A stretch of 64,000 nt of DNA from Lachnospiraceae bacterium (GTDB taxonomy: Bacteria; Bacillota; Clostridia; Lachnospirales; Lachnospiraceae). Below are positions 48,746-57,276 of this stretch, piece after piece. Under the pieces are notes generated by a model. The model had not been told where the DNA came from. It saw only the letters and a program-made list of their open reading frames with translations, and ran no database searches. The stretch covers positions 62,001-126,000 of the forward strand of contig JAILQX010000021.1 of assembly GCA_024698705.1 (NCBI GenBank), read 5' to 3'. The translations under genes and the position numbers were made by a program. How positions within the stretch are numbered: the first letter of the stretch is position 1; each line of letters opens with the position of its first letter.

Positions 48746-49231
48746 ATGGAATACGTTTTTACAAAGGCAGAAGAAAAGGACACCGAGGAACTGCTGGCAC
48801 TCTACAGGTCACAGATCGGACGTGAGGGATGTCCCTGGACCGATGATTATCCCTCGTTGGAAACAATATCCTTCGATCTCTCCAGAGAAGCATTGTATAT
48901 ACTTAAATCGGACGACAGGATTGTCGGTGCGGTTTCCGCAGAGGAAGATGAAACTGTAAACAGACTGCCTTTCTGGAACAAAGAGCTGGAACCCGAGGCT
49001 GAATTCGCCAGGATTGCGATACGAACGGACATGCAGGGGCAGGGCATAGGAAAGATATTGTTACTATCTTTGCTGGAAGAGTTTAGAATTCAGGGCTTTC
49101 GCGGCATACACATTATAGTTAACCGTCATAACCCCAAGGCACTTCGTTTGTATGATTCTTTTTCATTCCGAAATGTCGGAGAATGTCATATGTACGACCA
49201 GGATTTTTTCTGCTATGAGCTGGAATTGTGA
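48746..49231 (+). CDS. GNAT family N-acetyltransferase
   Basis: 161 residues from ATG 48746, which follows AAAGGAATAAG. The acetyl-CoA loop reads ARIAIRTDMQGQGIGKILLLSLL, and the C-terminal VNRHNPKALRLYDSFSFRNVG is typical. The acceptor is not predictable. The terminator of the previous gene lies just upstream, so the promoter must be very close or read-through occurs. Confidence 0.9.
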   Translation: MEYVFTKAEEKDTEELLALYRSQIGREGCPWTDDYPSLETISFDLSREALYILKSDDRIVGAVSAEEDETVNRLPFWNKELEPEAEFARIAIRTDMQGQGIGKILLLSLLEEFRIQGFRGIHIIVNRHNPKALRLYDSFSFRNVGECHMYDQDFFCYELEL

Positions 49232-49275
49232 AGGAATGAATTAACCGCACTTGATATAAGAAACGGAGATTAACT

Positions 49276-49746
49276 ATGTTCAGAGAAATGAGGCGTTTTA
49301 AGCAGCAGGCATCAGATGAGGAATGCATCGGCATCCTTAATAATAGGAAACGGGGTATTCTGGCGGTTCTGGGGGACGATGACTATCCTTATACTGTGCC
49401 GATGGATTTTGTTTATGAAGACGGTCATATTTATTTTCATTGCGCAATGGCAGGGCATAAACTGGATGCGATCAGAAAACACGACAAGGTGTCTTTCTGC
49501 GTTATTTCAGAAGGAGTGCAGGAGGAAAATGACTGGTGGTATCATTTTACCAGTGTAGTGGTGTTTGGCCGTATCAGAGAAGTAACGGATGAATCCGAAA
49601 AAAATAAAAAGCTTCGCCTGATCGGAGCAAAATATTTTCCTGACGCAGAATATCTGGAAAAAGAAATGGCAAATGATGCCCCGCGGGCACTTGTATTGGA
49701 TCTTTGCATAGAGCATATGACCGGCAAGAATGTGAAGGAGAGATGA
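49276..49746 (+). CDS. Pyridoxamine 5'-phosphate oxidase-like flavoprotein (NimA-like)
   Basis: 156 residues. Typical features of the split-barrel FMN family that includes 5-nitroimidazole resistance proteins: MRRFKQQASDEECIGIL, GILAVLGDDDYPYTVPMDFVYEDG, IYFHCAMAGHKLDAIRKHDKVSFCV. It may reduce nitro or other electrophiles in the cytoplasm. It is 44 nt after the GNAT gene, so the two may be co-transcribed. Actual drug reduction is not demonstrated by sequence. Confidence 0.88.
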   Translation: MFREMRRFKQQASDEECIGILNNRKRGILAVLGDDDYPYTVPMDFVYEDGHIYFHCAMAGHKLDAIRKHDKVSFCVISEGVQEENDWWYHFTSVVVFGRIREVTDESEKNKKLRLIGAKYFPDAEYLEKEMANDAPRALVLDLCIEHMTGKNVKER

Positions 49747-49803
49747 ACAGCGCATGGATCGCGGTTGATATTGCGTTAATAACGAAAAGGAGGATGGAGA
49801 CCG

Positions 49804-50145
49804 GTGCTTAAAATATTCTTATATATTGTTTCGGTAATTGTAAATGCTGTATTCTATATCATTCTTAATATAGACCTGTATACGGATACATTTCATTTGC
49901 CGGACGGTAATATGGGGTCGCATCAGCGCAGCCCGATCAGCAGCCTGTATACGGCTGATAAACCGTGGCTGTTGTACATTCAGGTTTTGATGATGATCGT
50001 AAGTGCCGTAACCGCCCTGCTTTTGATCTTCGGTGTGAAAAATAAGACCGTAAAGATCGCCCAGATCGTGGCAACGGCAGGGTCGATATTGATGTTCATC
50101 ATCATTATGATATATACATCAAAAGCGGTACACCCGCGATATTGA
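49804..50145 (+). CDS. Small membrane protein, unknown
   Basis: 113 residues, GTG start 10 nt behind AAGGAGG. Three hydrophobic segments (about residues 2-20, 58-76, 85-105) flank an external loop with LPDGNMGSHQRSP. Not recognised. It lies 57 nt after the flavoprotein gene and before a terminator, so it may be the end of that transcript. Confidence 0.65.
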   Translation: MLKIFLYIVSVIVNAVFYIILNIDLYTDTFHLPDGNMGSHQRSPISSLYTADKPWLLYIQVLMMIVSAVTALLLIFGVKNKTVKIAQIVATAGSILMFIIIMIYTSKAVHPRY

Positions 50146-50202
50146 AAAAATGATCGCAGTCCATAAACTGACACATATGTCATGAGACTGAAAATATGAT
50201 AA

Positions 50203-50240
50203 AAAGGTACTTTGCCGGTTACGGCAGAGTACCTTTTATT
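50203..50240 (+). terminator. Terminator after the small membrane protein
   Basis: AAGGTACTTTGCCG / CGGCAGAGTACCTT stem (one T/A-type mismatch) with a GTTA loop, then TTTATT. Confidence 0.82.
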
Positions 50241-50321
50241 GATATAGAAACAAGGTGTTATGTTATTGGAAAACGCATTGATAATTAAAACGTGATTATA
50301 TTATACTCAACATCATTACAT

Positions 50322-50370
50322 CCCATCTGCTGTGCAGATGGGCCCATGTCGCATTCCTGCGGAATGCGAC
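50322..50370. repeat. Paired hairpin block H1
   Basis: Hairpin a: CCCATCTGC / GCAGATGGG with loop TGT (50322-50342). Hairpin b: GTCGCATTCC / GGAATGCGAC with loop TGC (50348-50370). The two are joined by CCCAT. The block ends 2 nt from the stop codon of the minus-strand gene. No T-run follows, so it is not an ordinary terminator. Confidence 0.85.
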
Positions 50371-50372
50371 AA

Positions 50373-51308
50373 TTACCAATCACTTCCCCAGTCGGTGGAG
50401 TTGCTGTCCCAATCCGAACCATTGTCATAATGATCATAATCGTCATCATCATCATCTGAATACTCGTCGGTTGTATAGGTGCTGCGGGTTGTGGTTGGGA
50501 TTTTCTTTATATATGTTTTGTAATACGTGCTGTTCCTGAACTCATATCTGTAGTTCCACTCGTTGTCATTTTTGCTTATGCGGAATGCTTTGGGATTATC
50601 CTGAAATGCTTCCGGAATGCTCGAATATACTATTGGACGATAATCACTTGCAGACGGATCGTAAGCATAGTAGTCTGAGTGATATTTGCAGATTATCACG
50701 TCACTGAAATCATAGTACTTGACCACCTCGCCATGTCCTGCGAATGCACCGAATATTGCCAGGCAGAACATCATTAACACAAACAGCATCGATGAGTGTT
50801 TCTTTATTTCGGCAAATGTCAGATCTGACACACCCTTCCGTATCATATAAAGCACAAATAATACGATCGATACGAGCAGACCTACGGGAATCAGGTATGC
50901 ATTGAGTGCGTAGATCTTGAGCATGCTGAAGAACAAGCCGTAAAACATAAGCATGATCAACGGGAAATAAGGCGAATTGAATCTGTTTCGGGAGCGCGTT
51001 CCATCGAATCCCGCTGTAAAACCGTTGGAGCGCTGATTTATTATTTCCATTTTTAGACGCTCGTAGAGTTCGCTTACAGCGTATGCTTCATCACCGCCTC
51101 TGTAATGATATACTCTCGAGCCGTCATCCTTGTTTTTGTACACCAGAAACAGACCATCGTCTTCGTAGATACCGAATGCTCTCGGATGACGATAGTCAAC
51201 GCCTATATAAAAGCGTGTAACATCTGACGGCGGCAATTTCATGTCCGCGTACCAGTTTTTCAATTCTGCAATTGTTTCGGGTTTTCCCCTGCCGTTTCTG
51301 TAACTCAT
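50373..51308 (-). CDS. Unknown membrane protein with Asp/Ser/Trp-rich tail, paralogue 1
   Basis: 311 residues, family not recognised. An N-terminal domain (1-95) has GKPETIAELKNWYAD, RFYIGVDYRHPRAFGIYEDDG, VYKNKDDGSR and a long helix LYERLKMEIINQ. Two or three membrane segments lie at about 113-195. After an extracellular Tyr-rich part the tail is Asp/Tyr/Ser/Trp-rich and ends DWGSDW. The gene at 52089 encodes a paralogue with the same layout. The start has AAAGGACACC upstream; the upstream DNA is an array of eight 73-bp repeats. Membrane signalling or surface display is only a guess. Confidence 0.75.
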   Translation of the reverse strand: MSYRNGRGKPETIAELKNWYADMKLPPSDVTRFYIGVDYRHPRAFGIYEDDGLFLVYKNKDDGSRVYHYRGGDEAYAVSELYERLKMEIINQRSNGFTAGFDGTRSRNRFNSPYFPLIMLMFYGLFFSMLKIYALNAYLIPVGLLVSIVLFVLYMIRKGVSDLTFAEIKKHSSMLFVLMMFCLAIFGAFAGHGEVVKYYDFSDVIICKYHSDYYAYDPSASDYRPIVYSSIPEAFQDNPKAFRISKNDNEWNYRYEFRNSTYYKTYIKKIPTTTRSTYTTDEYSDDDDDDYDHYDNGSDWDSNSTDWGSDW

Positions 51309-51396
51309 AGGTGTCCTTTACTTTTGGAGATCAATATATGTTATAATCCGCTCCTGGCTGCGGAAAGCAAGATATCAGCAGGCTTTGGCTTTTCAG

Positions 51397-51940
51397 ACAG
51401 ATAAAGTTGTCAATCCGGAGGAATTATCTGTACAAAAACTAGAGAAAAAGCTGTCTTTCGTTTGGCGGACAGATAAAATATCCAACTCACAGGAAATATC
51501 CGTCCAAACCTATGAAAAGTAAGTGATTGTTGGTCGTTCATACAGATAAATCAACGAATTCAGAGTTTTTATCTGTCTAAACCAACGAAAAGCAAGCGAT
51601 TGTTGGTCGTTCATACAGATAAACCAACGAATTCAGAGTTTTTATCTGTCCAAACCAACGAAAAGCAAGCGATTGTTGGTCGTTCATACAGATAAACCAA
51701 CGAATTCAGAACTTTTATCTGTCCAAACCTACGAGAAGCAAGCGATTGTTGGTCGTTCATACAGATAAACCAACGAATTCAGAACTTTTATCTGTCCAAA
51801 CCCACGAGAAGCAAGCAATTGTTGATCAGCCGTACAGATAAAGTAGCCGATTTAAGGAAATTATCTGTAGTAAGCTACGAGAAACAAGCGGTTAATGGCT
51901 TTTCAGACAGATAAACCAGCCAATCCGAAGGAATTATCTG
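51397..51940. repeat. Array of eight 73-bp repeats
   Basis: Units start at 51397, 51469, 51542, 51615, 51688, 51761, 51834 and 51907: one step of 72 and six of 73 bp. Each unit opens with ACAGATAA and has TTATCTGT 19 nt later, an inverted pair. The second half of a unit (CCAAACC-ACGAAAAGCAAGCG type) is also conserved, so this is not a CRISPR. Units 3-6 are nearly identical, outer units diverge. The array lies upstream of paralogue 1. It could be a repeated protein-binding site or a structured leader RNA. Confidence 0.95.
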
Positions 51941-51978
51941 ATTGGGAAGTTAAAAAGTGGTAGATTGCTTCATTACAT

Positions 51979-52031
51979 CCCATCTGCTGTGCAGATGGGC
52001 CTGAGTTGCAATCCTACGATTACTTGCTTCA
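51979..52031. repeat. Paired hairpin block H2, second hairpin decayed
   Basis: Hairpin a is perfect (CCCATCTGC / GCAGATGGG, loop TGT, 51979-51999). The second part is degenerate and cannot form the full b stem. It closes the first array. Confidence 0.75.
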
Positions 52032-52037
52032 TTACTT

Positions 52038-52086
52038 CCCATCTGCTGTGCAGATGGGCCCATGTCGCATCCTTACAGGATGCGAC
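52038..52086. repeat. Paired hairpin block H3
   Basis: Hairpin a as in H1 (52038-52058); hairpin b GTCGCATCC / GGATGCGAC with loop TTACA (52064-52086), a changed stem end that still pairs. Ends 2 nt from the stop codon of paralogue 2. Confidence 0.85.
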
Positions 52087-52088
52087 AA

Positions 52089-53060
52089 TTACCAATCATC
52101 ATCCCAGTCGGAACCGCTGTCCCAGTCATAATCATCATCCCAGTCGTAGTCATCATCGTCCAAATCCGAATCATCATACCAGCTTGAATCGCTGTCTCCG
52201 TAACTACTTGATGATGAGATGTTTTCGCGGTAATAATCACTTGTGGTAAAGTCGTAGTCACCTTCCCAGGTCGTACTTGAGGAATCGAATAAATAATCGG
52301 AAGGGTTTTCAGTGATAGCTGATGGTACTGACTCGGAATCTACAGGTAAATAATCATCCGCATAGTCATCATAGTAATAATAGTCTTCACCATAATTACA
52401 ATATATGTCATCATTGTATCGATAGTATCTTGTGCCGCTGTGGATCAAGGCTTTTACAGAAAATACCGTGAGTATGAGTACTACATAGATCAGATATCCT
52501 CTAAGGACATATTTTTTGACTTTATCCTGAAATCTGTGTGATCCTTGCAGGCATATTATTGACACGAGTACAATGAGGCCGGGAAAAAGTGTCCAGGCGA
52601 TTACCTTTTCGGCGTAGAGGGTGCAGGCGATGATGCCAGCAAGAAATCCGTATGTCAGGAAGAAGGTTTTGCCGGTTTTCTTTACTGATGAGGATGAGGG
52701 CAGCAGACCTGAGCCTTTTGCAGCGCGTGCGCCATTACCTGTTTTTCGCGAACCACCGGAACGGATAACACCCTGTCGTGACTTTTGTTCAATGATCTCG
52801 GACTTAAGTTTTAGGAAGATCTCATTCACTGCAAATACTTCATCTGTGCCTTCATATCTTATAGCTCTTGACCCGTCGGATTTGTTTTTGTAGACAATGA
52901 TGTTAGACCCGTCACGGTAAATGCCGAATGCTTTGGGGCCTTTGTGATCTTCGCCTATGAAGAAGCGGGTCGTCTCATAAGGCGGCAGATTTTTGTCCGC
53001 ATACCAGTTCTGCAGTTCTTCGATTGTTTCAGGTTTTCCCTTGCCGTTAATGTAACTCAT
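52089..53060 (-). CDS. Unknown membrane protein with Asp/Trp-rich tail, paralogue 2
   Basis: 323 residues. N-terminal domain: GKPETIEELQNWYAD, RFFIGEDHKGPKAFGIYRDG, VYKNKSDGSRAIRYEG, LKLKSEIIEQKS, parallel to the gene at 50373. A Gly/Ser/Lys linker follows, then membrane segments at about 133-172 and 190-208, a Tyr/Asp-rich part, and a tail ending SGSDWDDDW. The region immediately upstream is nearly identical to that of paralogue 1 (CTTTACTTTTGGAGATCAAT type), then five 73-bp repeats. The whole gene-plus-array unit was clearly duplicated. Function unknown. Confidence 0.75.
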   Translation of the reverse strand: MSYINGKGKPETIEELQNWYADKNLPPYETTRFFIGEDHKGPKAFGIYRDGSNIIVYKNKSDGSRAIRYEGTDEVFAVNEIFLKLKSEIIEQKSRQGVIRSGGSRKTGNGARAAKGSGLLPSSSSVKKTGKTFFLTYGFLAGIIACTLYAEKVIAWTLFPGLIVLVSIICLQGSHRFQDKVKKYVLRGYLIYVVLILTVFSVKALIHSGTRYYRYNDDIYCNYGEDYYYYDDYADDYLPVDSESVPSAITENPSDYLFDSSSTTWEGDYDFTTSDYYRENISSSSSYGDSDSSWYDDSDLDDDDYDWDDDYDWDSGSDWDDDW

Positions 53061-53148
53061 ATGTGTCCTTTACTTTTGGAGATCAATATATGTTATTATC
53101 TGCTTCGGGCTACGGAAAGCAAACTGTCAGCATGCTTTGGCTTTTCGG

Positions 53149-53474
53149 ACAGATAAAATTGTCGTTATGGAGTAATTATCTGTCCAAAAGTTAGAGGATA
53201 AGTTGTCTTCCGCGTTGCAGACAGATAAAATATCCAGTTCATAGGAATTATCTGTCCAAACCTACGAAAAGCAAGCGAATAACGGCTTTTCGGACAGATA
53301 AAGTAGCCAATCCGAAGAAATTATCTGTCCAAACCTACGAAAAGCAAGCGAATAACGGCTTTTCGGACAGATAAAGTAGCCAATCCGAAGGGATTATCTG
53401 TCCAAACCTACGAAAAGCAAGCGATTAATGGTCTTTAGGACAGATAAAGTAACCAATTCATAGGAATTATCTGT
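53149..53474. repeat. Array of five 73-bp repeats
   Basis: Units start at 53149, 53221, 53294, 53367 and 53440; the first step is 72 bp and the rest 73, exactly as in the other array. ACAGATAA and TTATCTGT flank a variable 19-nt middle. Here the second half carries CGAAAAGC / GCTTTTCG, an inverted repeat not used in the first array, where CCAAC / GTTGG can pair instead. Confidence 0.95.
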
Positions 53475-53511
53475 TTGGGAAGTAAAAAAGTGGGAGTTTG
53501 CTTCAGTGAAT

Positions 53512-53532
53512 CCCATCTGCCAAGCAGATGGG
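53512..53532. repeat. Hairpin block H4 (hairpin a only)
   Basis: CCCATCTGC / GCAGATGGG with loop CAA in place of TGT; the following b hairpin is decayed. Confidence 0.75.
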
Positions 53533-53570
53533 CCCGGGTTGTATTCCTGCTTTGACTTACTTCATTACAT

Positions 53571-53618
53571 CCCATTCGCTGCGCGAATGGGCCCGTGTCG
53601 CACCTTACGGGATGCGAC
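53571..53618. repeat. Paired hairpin block H5 with compensated stem
   Basis: Hairpin a reads CCCATTCGC / GCGAATGGG with loop TGC (53571-53591): three stem positions differ from H1-H4 on both strands and still pair. Hairpin b is GTCGCA-CC / GG-GATGCGAC (53597-53618) with a small bulge. Confidence 0.8.
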
Positions 53619-53755
53619 AAGTCCTGCGGAACGCGATATATCTCTTTCCCGAGTATATCATCGGGATAGGTATTTGAAAAGGGATGTGAAAGTCAAAATA
53701 TATTTACATAATCGGGTTTATAATATAGTATAATCGACGTAGGAGGAGAAACGAC

Positions 53756-55627
53756 ATGAGGAAAAGATTACTTGTTTTGATGCTTTGCGGCATGGCTCTT
53801 ATGACGGCCTGCCAGTCAAAAAAAGATAATAAGCCGGAAGATGAGATCGAAGTCGACGACGAAGATGAAGAGGAAGAGGAAGACGACGAAGATGACGATA
53901 AGGTCGAGCCGGATGACAAAGACAACGAGGATGATGATAAGGATAAGCCGGAGGAATCCGAAAAAACACTGCAGGGACTGACAGTGCTCTATGATCAGCA
54001 GCAGGCATGGTTTGTGGATGAGAACGGCGAGTTCCATGAATTCTTTTCCATGGACGATGAAGGCTTACTCGTTAAGTGTAATGTTGTGGATGACAACATC
54101 TTCGCAATATATGAGACATGGGGGGAAAATTACCACACAGGCATCAACGTGTATGACAAAAACGGAAAGCAGATATATGAATACATTCCGGAATCTCCGG
54201 GATATGAGACAAGCGTGGAAAAGTATGATGACAAGATAATGATCGCTTATCAGTGGTATGATAATAATGATCCGACATTCACGGCTCTTGAGTTTGACCC
54301 CGTGAATCTTACCTTCACACACAATGAGGAACTGGAGGCACTCGGACAAAAAGCCCGCAATAACAGTTTGAACTGGGGCAGATATGATGTAGATATCTTT
54401 GAGGCATTAAATAACGATTCCGAAAATATATACGTGTATGACACAGACGGCAAGGAGTTCCGTGAGCTGGACCGTGATACATTTGATGTAGTGGGAACAG
54501 TAGCGGTGAATTCGGACATAGCCATTGAAAATTTCAGCTATATAAATGCATGCGGAGATTATCTTATACTCGATACATACGATGATAACTTTAATTACCG
54601 GAAATATGTCGTAAATGCGAAGACCGGAGATACCGTGCCCGCGGATGAAAAGTTTGACAAAGGTAATATCATCGAAAAGGAAGATGATCATTTTTATTTC
54701 TACCTGCCTTCATCAAACTTTAAGACAGGAAATAATGAAGTCTACAGATTCTATCCCGAGACCAACAAGTCGGAATTTGTTTATTCGATACCGATCGTAC
54801 CCTGCGGGGCGTTAAGCAGCATAGTTTCCGGCGTGAGCGGATTTTATAGAGCGGGAGACAGGATATATTTTGAAACAACGGATGAAGAGGGAGCGGTATG
54901 GCGGTATTTTGATACTAAGACGGATTCGATAAGCGAACCCGTATTCAGGAGTACAAGACTTGAATATGCGGATTTCATGCGTGTAGAGGGCAGTGAAGGG
55001 AAGTCAATGGATTCAAGCGGCAAGGTTGTCGTATATGAATATTACAATGAAAAGCCGATCATAAAGGATAGCATCCCCGGGGCTGCAAAGATAAATGAAC
55101 AGCTTGATACCATGTACAATAACAGGATAATCGATGCGTATACGGTTCCCGACGATGATGTGGAATATATACAGCAGACAGGTCCGTATACATCCGAATT
55201 TAATGTCGTAGGAGGAAAGTTGCTTGGAAGCAGATATCTGACCATAGAGATGAGCGGGTATGATTACTGGGGCGGTGCCCATGGTATGGGATACAATGAG
55301 TACCTGCTGTTTGACCGCAATACCGGCGAACAGCTGCATCTTGCCGATATATGCGGAGTTGATGAGGATACGTTCCGCAGGATACTTGCGGCAAAGACCG
55401 TTGAGGACAGGAAGACTTCGGAACAATATTACGCCGGTGAGTACGAATCGGAAGCAGACTTTTTTGAAATTGTATACAACGACTCAAGCTTCACTTCATG
55501 GGAAGTACACTTTGATGAAGATCACATAACCGTTGAATATCCTCCTTATATGTACGGACCGTATGCAGCGGGCTTTATCACGATAGATATCGGATATGAC
55601 GAGCTTAACATGGATATCAACAGGTAA
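53756..55627 (+). CDS. Lipoprotein with acidic linker and C-terminal DUF3298-like domain
   Basis: 623 residues. A lipoprotein signal ends at lipobox LMTAC. Residues about 25-70 are almost only Asp, Glu and Lys. A middle part has repeating Trp/Tyr/Asp strands that look like beta-propeller blades (YDQQQAWFVDENGEF, NVYDKNGKQIYEYIP, YVYDTDGKEFREL). The C-terminal 200 residues match DUF3298/RsiV-type domains (YLTIEMSGYDYWGGAHGMGYN, LFDRNTGEQLHLADI). No anti-sigma or sigma gene is adjacent. The stop overlaps the next start by one base. It probably monitors or binds something at the cell surface. Confidence 0.8.
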   Translation: MRKRLLVLMLCGMALMTACQSKKDNKPEDEIEVDDEDEEEEEDDEDDDKVEPDDKDNEDDDKDKPEESEKTLQGLTVLYDQQQAWFVDENGEFHEFFSMDDEGLLVKCNVVDDNIFAIYETWGENYHTGINVYDKNGKQIYEYIPESPGYETSVEKYDDKIMIAYQWYDNNDPTFTALEFDPVNLTFTHNEELEALGQKARNNSLNWGRYDVDIFEALNNDSENIYVYDTDGKEFRELDRDTFDVVGTVAVNSDIAIENFSYINACGDYLILDTYDDNFNYRKYVVNAKTGDTVPADEKFDKGNIIEKEDDHFYFYLPSSNFKTGNNEVYRFYPETNKSEFVYSIPIVPCGALSSIVSGVSGFYRAGDRIYFETTDEEGAVWRYFDTKTDSISEPVFRSTRLEYADFMRVEGSEGKSMDSSGKVVVYEYYNEKPIIKDSIPGAAKINEQLDTMYNNRIIDAYTVPDDDVEYIQQTGPYTSEFNVVGGKLLGSRYLTIEMSGYDYWGGAHGMGYNEYLLFDRNTGEQLHLADICGVDEDTFRRILAAKTVEDRKTSEQYYAGEYESEADFFEIVYNDSSFTSWEVHFDEDHITVEYPPYMYGPYAAGFITIDIGYDELNMDINR

Positions 55628-56190
55628 TGGACAATAAAGAGACCATACAATATGAGGTAATACGTTCTTCCAGGAAAACCGTGGCCATTCAGATAAAACC
55701 GGATGGCAGGGTGGTCGTCAGGGCACCCAAAAGGGTTTCGATGGCATATATAAAAAGCTTTGTAAACTCGAAGTTTGACTGGATAATAAAGCATCGTGAA
55801 AAGATGCTGTCGGCAAATGAAGACAATCCTTACGCCGACCTCACGGAGGATGAGCTTGACTGGCTTGTAAAGGAAGCAAAGCGTGTCATTCCCGAGCGGG
55901 TCGCCATGTATGCCGGGCTTGTGGGCGTGACCTACGGAAGGATCACGATAAGAAAGCAGAAGAGCAGGTGGGGCAGCTGCAGCAGTAAGGGCAATCTGAA
56001 TTTCAACTGTCTTCTGATGCTGACTCCGCTGGAGGTCATAGACAGCATTGTGGTGCATGAACTGTGTCACAGGCTTGAGATGAACCATTCACGGAAGTTT
56101 TACGAACATGTATATCGTGTTTATCCCGACTACGACCGTTGGGACAGGTGGTTAAAGGAAAACGGCAGGAAACTGCTTAATAATTTCTGA
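55627..56190 (+). CDS. YgjP-like (DUF45/M48-type) metallopeptidase domain protein
   Basis: 187 residues. The N-terminal half has RSSRKTVAIQIKPDGRVVVRAPKRVS; the zinc site is VVHELCHRLEMNHSRKFYE (HExxH with a third His), preceded by KQKSRWGSCSSKGNLNFNC. That layout matches YgjP/DUF45 proteins. Cytoplasmic, no signal. Translation is coupled to the upstream lipoprotein through a TAATG overlap. Confidence 0.92.
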   Translation: MDNKETIQYEVIRSSRKTVAIQIKPDGRVVVRAPKRVSMAYIKSFVNSKFDWIIKHREKMLSANEDNPYADLTEDELDWLVKEAKRVIPERVAMYAGLVGVTYGRITIRKQKSRWGSCSSKGNLNFNCLLMLTPLEVIDSIVVHELCHRLEMNHSRKFYEHVYRVYPDYDRWDRWLKENGRKLLNNF

Positions 56191-56228
56191 ACAGATATTT
56201 GCAAAACAGACAAAAATAGGAGTATGAA

Positions 56229-57206
56229 ATGGAAGCAAAAAAAGTATTTTCAAAGGTAGGCGCGTCCTACATGATAGGTTATGCGATATATTTTGTGATC
56301 TATATCGCACTGTATTTTATCGTCAACGCTGTTAAGCCGTCGATACTGGAAACTGGCACTGTGGTACTGGCAGCCAATTTTATACTGTTATTCGGTGTCG
56401 GTTATCCGATCATGATATATCTCCTAAAAAAGATACCGGCTGAGCAGACACCAAAGAATTCCATGGGGTTTATGAAGCTTATCGGATCTATATGTACATC
56501 ATATTTTGTCATGATCGTACTTGCTCTCGTCGGAGCAGAACTTATATCACTGATCGGAAGCGATAATGCCAATCCGCTGGCGAATGTACTTGGTGAAATG
56601 AATCCGGTTATGACCATGATAATAGTAGGTATCCTTGCTCCGATCTATGAAGAGGTCCTTTTCAGAAAGCTTCTCATAGACAGACTGAGACCTTACGGCG
56701 AGGGTCTTGCGATCTTTATGTCGGGCTTTATGTTCGGTCTTTTCCATGGCAATCTGATGCAGATGATATATGCAATGGGAATAGGATTCATCATGGCTTA
56801 TATCTATGTAAGGACCGGTAAGATCGGATATACGATAGCGATCCATATATTTGTAAATTCATTTAATTCATTATTGAGGATCGTGCTCACAGAATATGCC
56901 GGCTTTGATAAGGCACTTGAGTATCTAAACGAAGGAGATACAACGGCTTATATGGAATACATCTATGGCAATCCCACGCTCCTGGCTGCTTTGGGAATTG
57001 TAGGATTCGGTGTTATCGTGATCATGATAATCGGACTCGTATTTCTTTGCGTACAGGCGTGCAAGGTCCACTTTGAGCAGACAGAAAAGCAGCTTGAAAA
57101 AGGAAAGAAGCTTTCAACCGCATTATTTAACCCGGGTATCGCCGTATTTGTCATATTTTTTGTGGTAAATATAATCCTGTCATTGCTGAATATCAGCATA
57201 TTATAG
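56229..57206 (+). CDS. CPBP-family intramembrane metalloprotease, second copy
   Basis: 325 residues with eight or nine membrane segments. Motifs: PIYEEVLFRKLLIDRLR (EExxxR), FMFGLFHGNLMQ (FxxxH) and IHIFVNSFNS. It is more distant from the CPBP protein at 36920 than a recent copy would be. Starts 38 nt after the YgjP-like gene behind AGGAG and could share its transcript. Substrate unknown. Confidence 0.9.
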   Translation: MEAKKVFSKVGASYMIGYAIYFVIYIALYFIVNAVKPSILETGTVVLAANFILLFGVGYPIMIYLLKKIPAEQTPKNSMGFMKLIGSICTSYFVMIVLALVGAELISLIGSDNANPLANVLGEMNPVMTMIIVGILAPIYEEVLFRKLLIDRLRPYGEGLAIFMSGFMFGLFHGNLMQMIYAMGIGFIMAYIYVRTGKIGYTIAIHIFVNSFNSLLRIVLTEYAGFDKALEYLNEGDTTAYMEYIYGNPTLLAALGIVGFGVIVIMIIGLVFLCVQACKVHFEQTEKQLEKGKKLSTALFNPGIAVFVIFFVVNIILSLLNISIL

Positions 57207-57276
57207 GAAATACTTAAACAAGCGTGAAAATGCGTCTCTGATGAGGCGGACCTTATCGCAGTGTGGTGGTGAGTGT

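Noticed and set aside
50322-50370. Intrinsic terminator for the paralogue 1 gene
   Set aside because: Stems are strong but no T-run follows in the direction of transcription, and the same blocks occur beyond the arrays.
51397-51940. CRISPR array
   Set aside because: The whole 73-bp unit is conserved, not just a repeat with unique spacers, and there are no cas genes.
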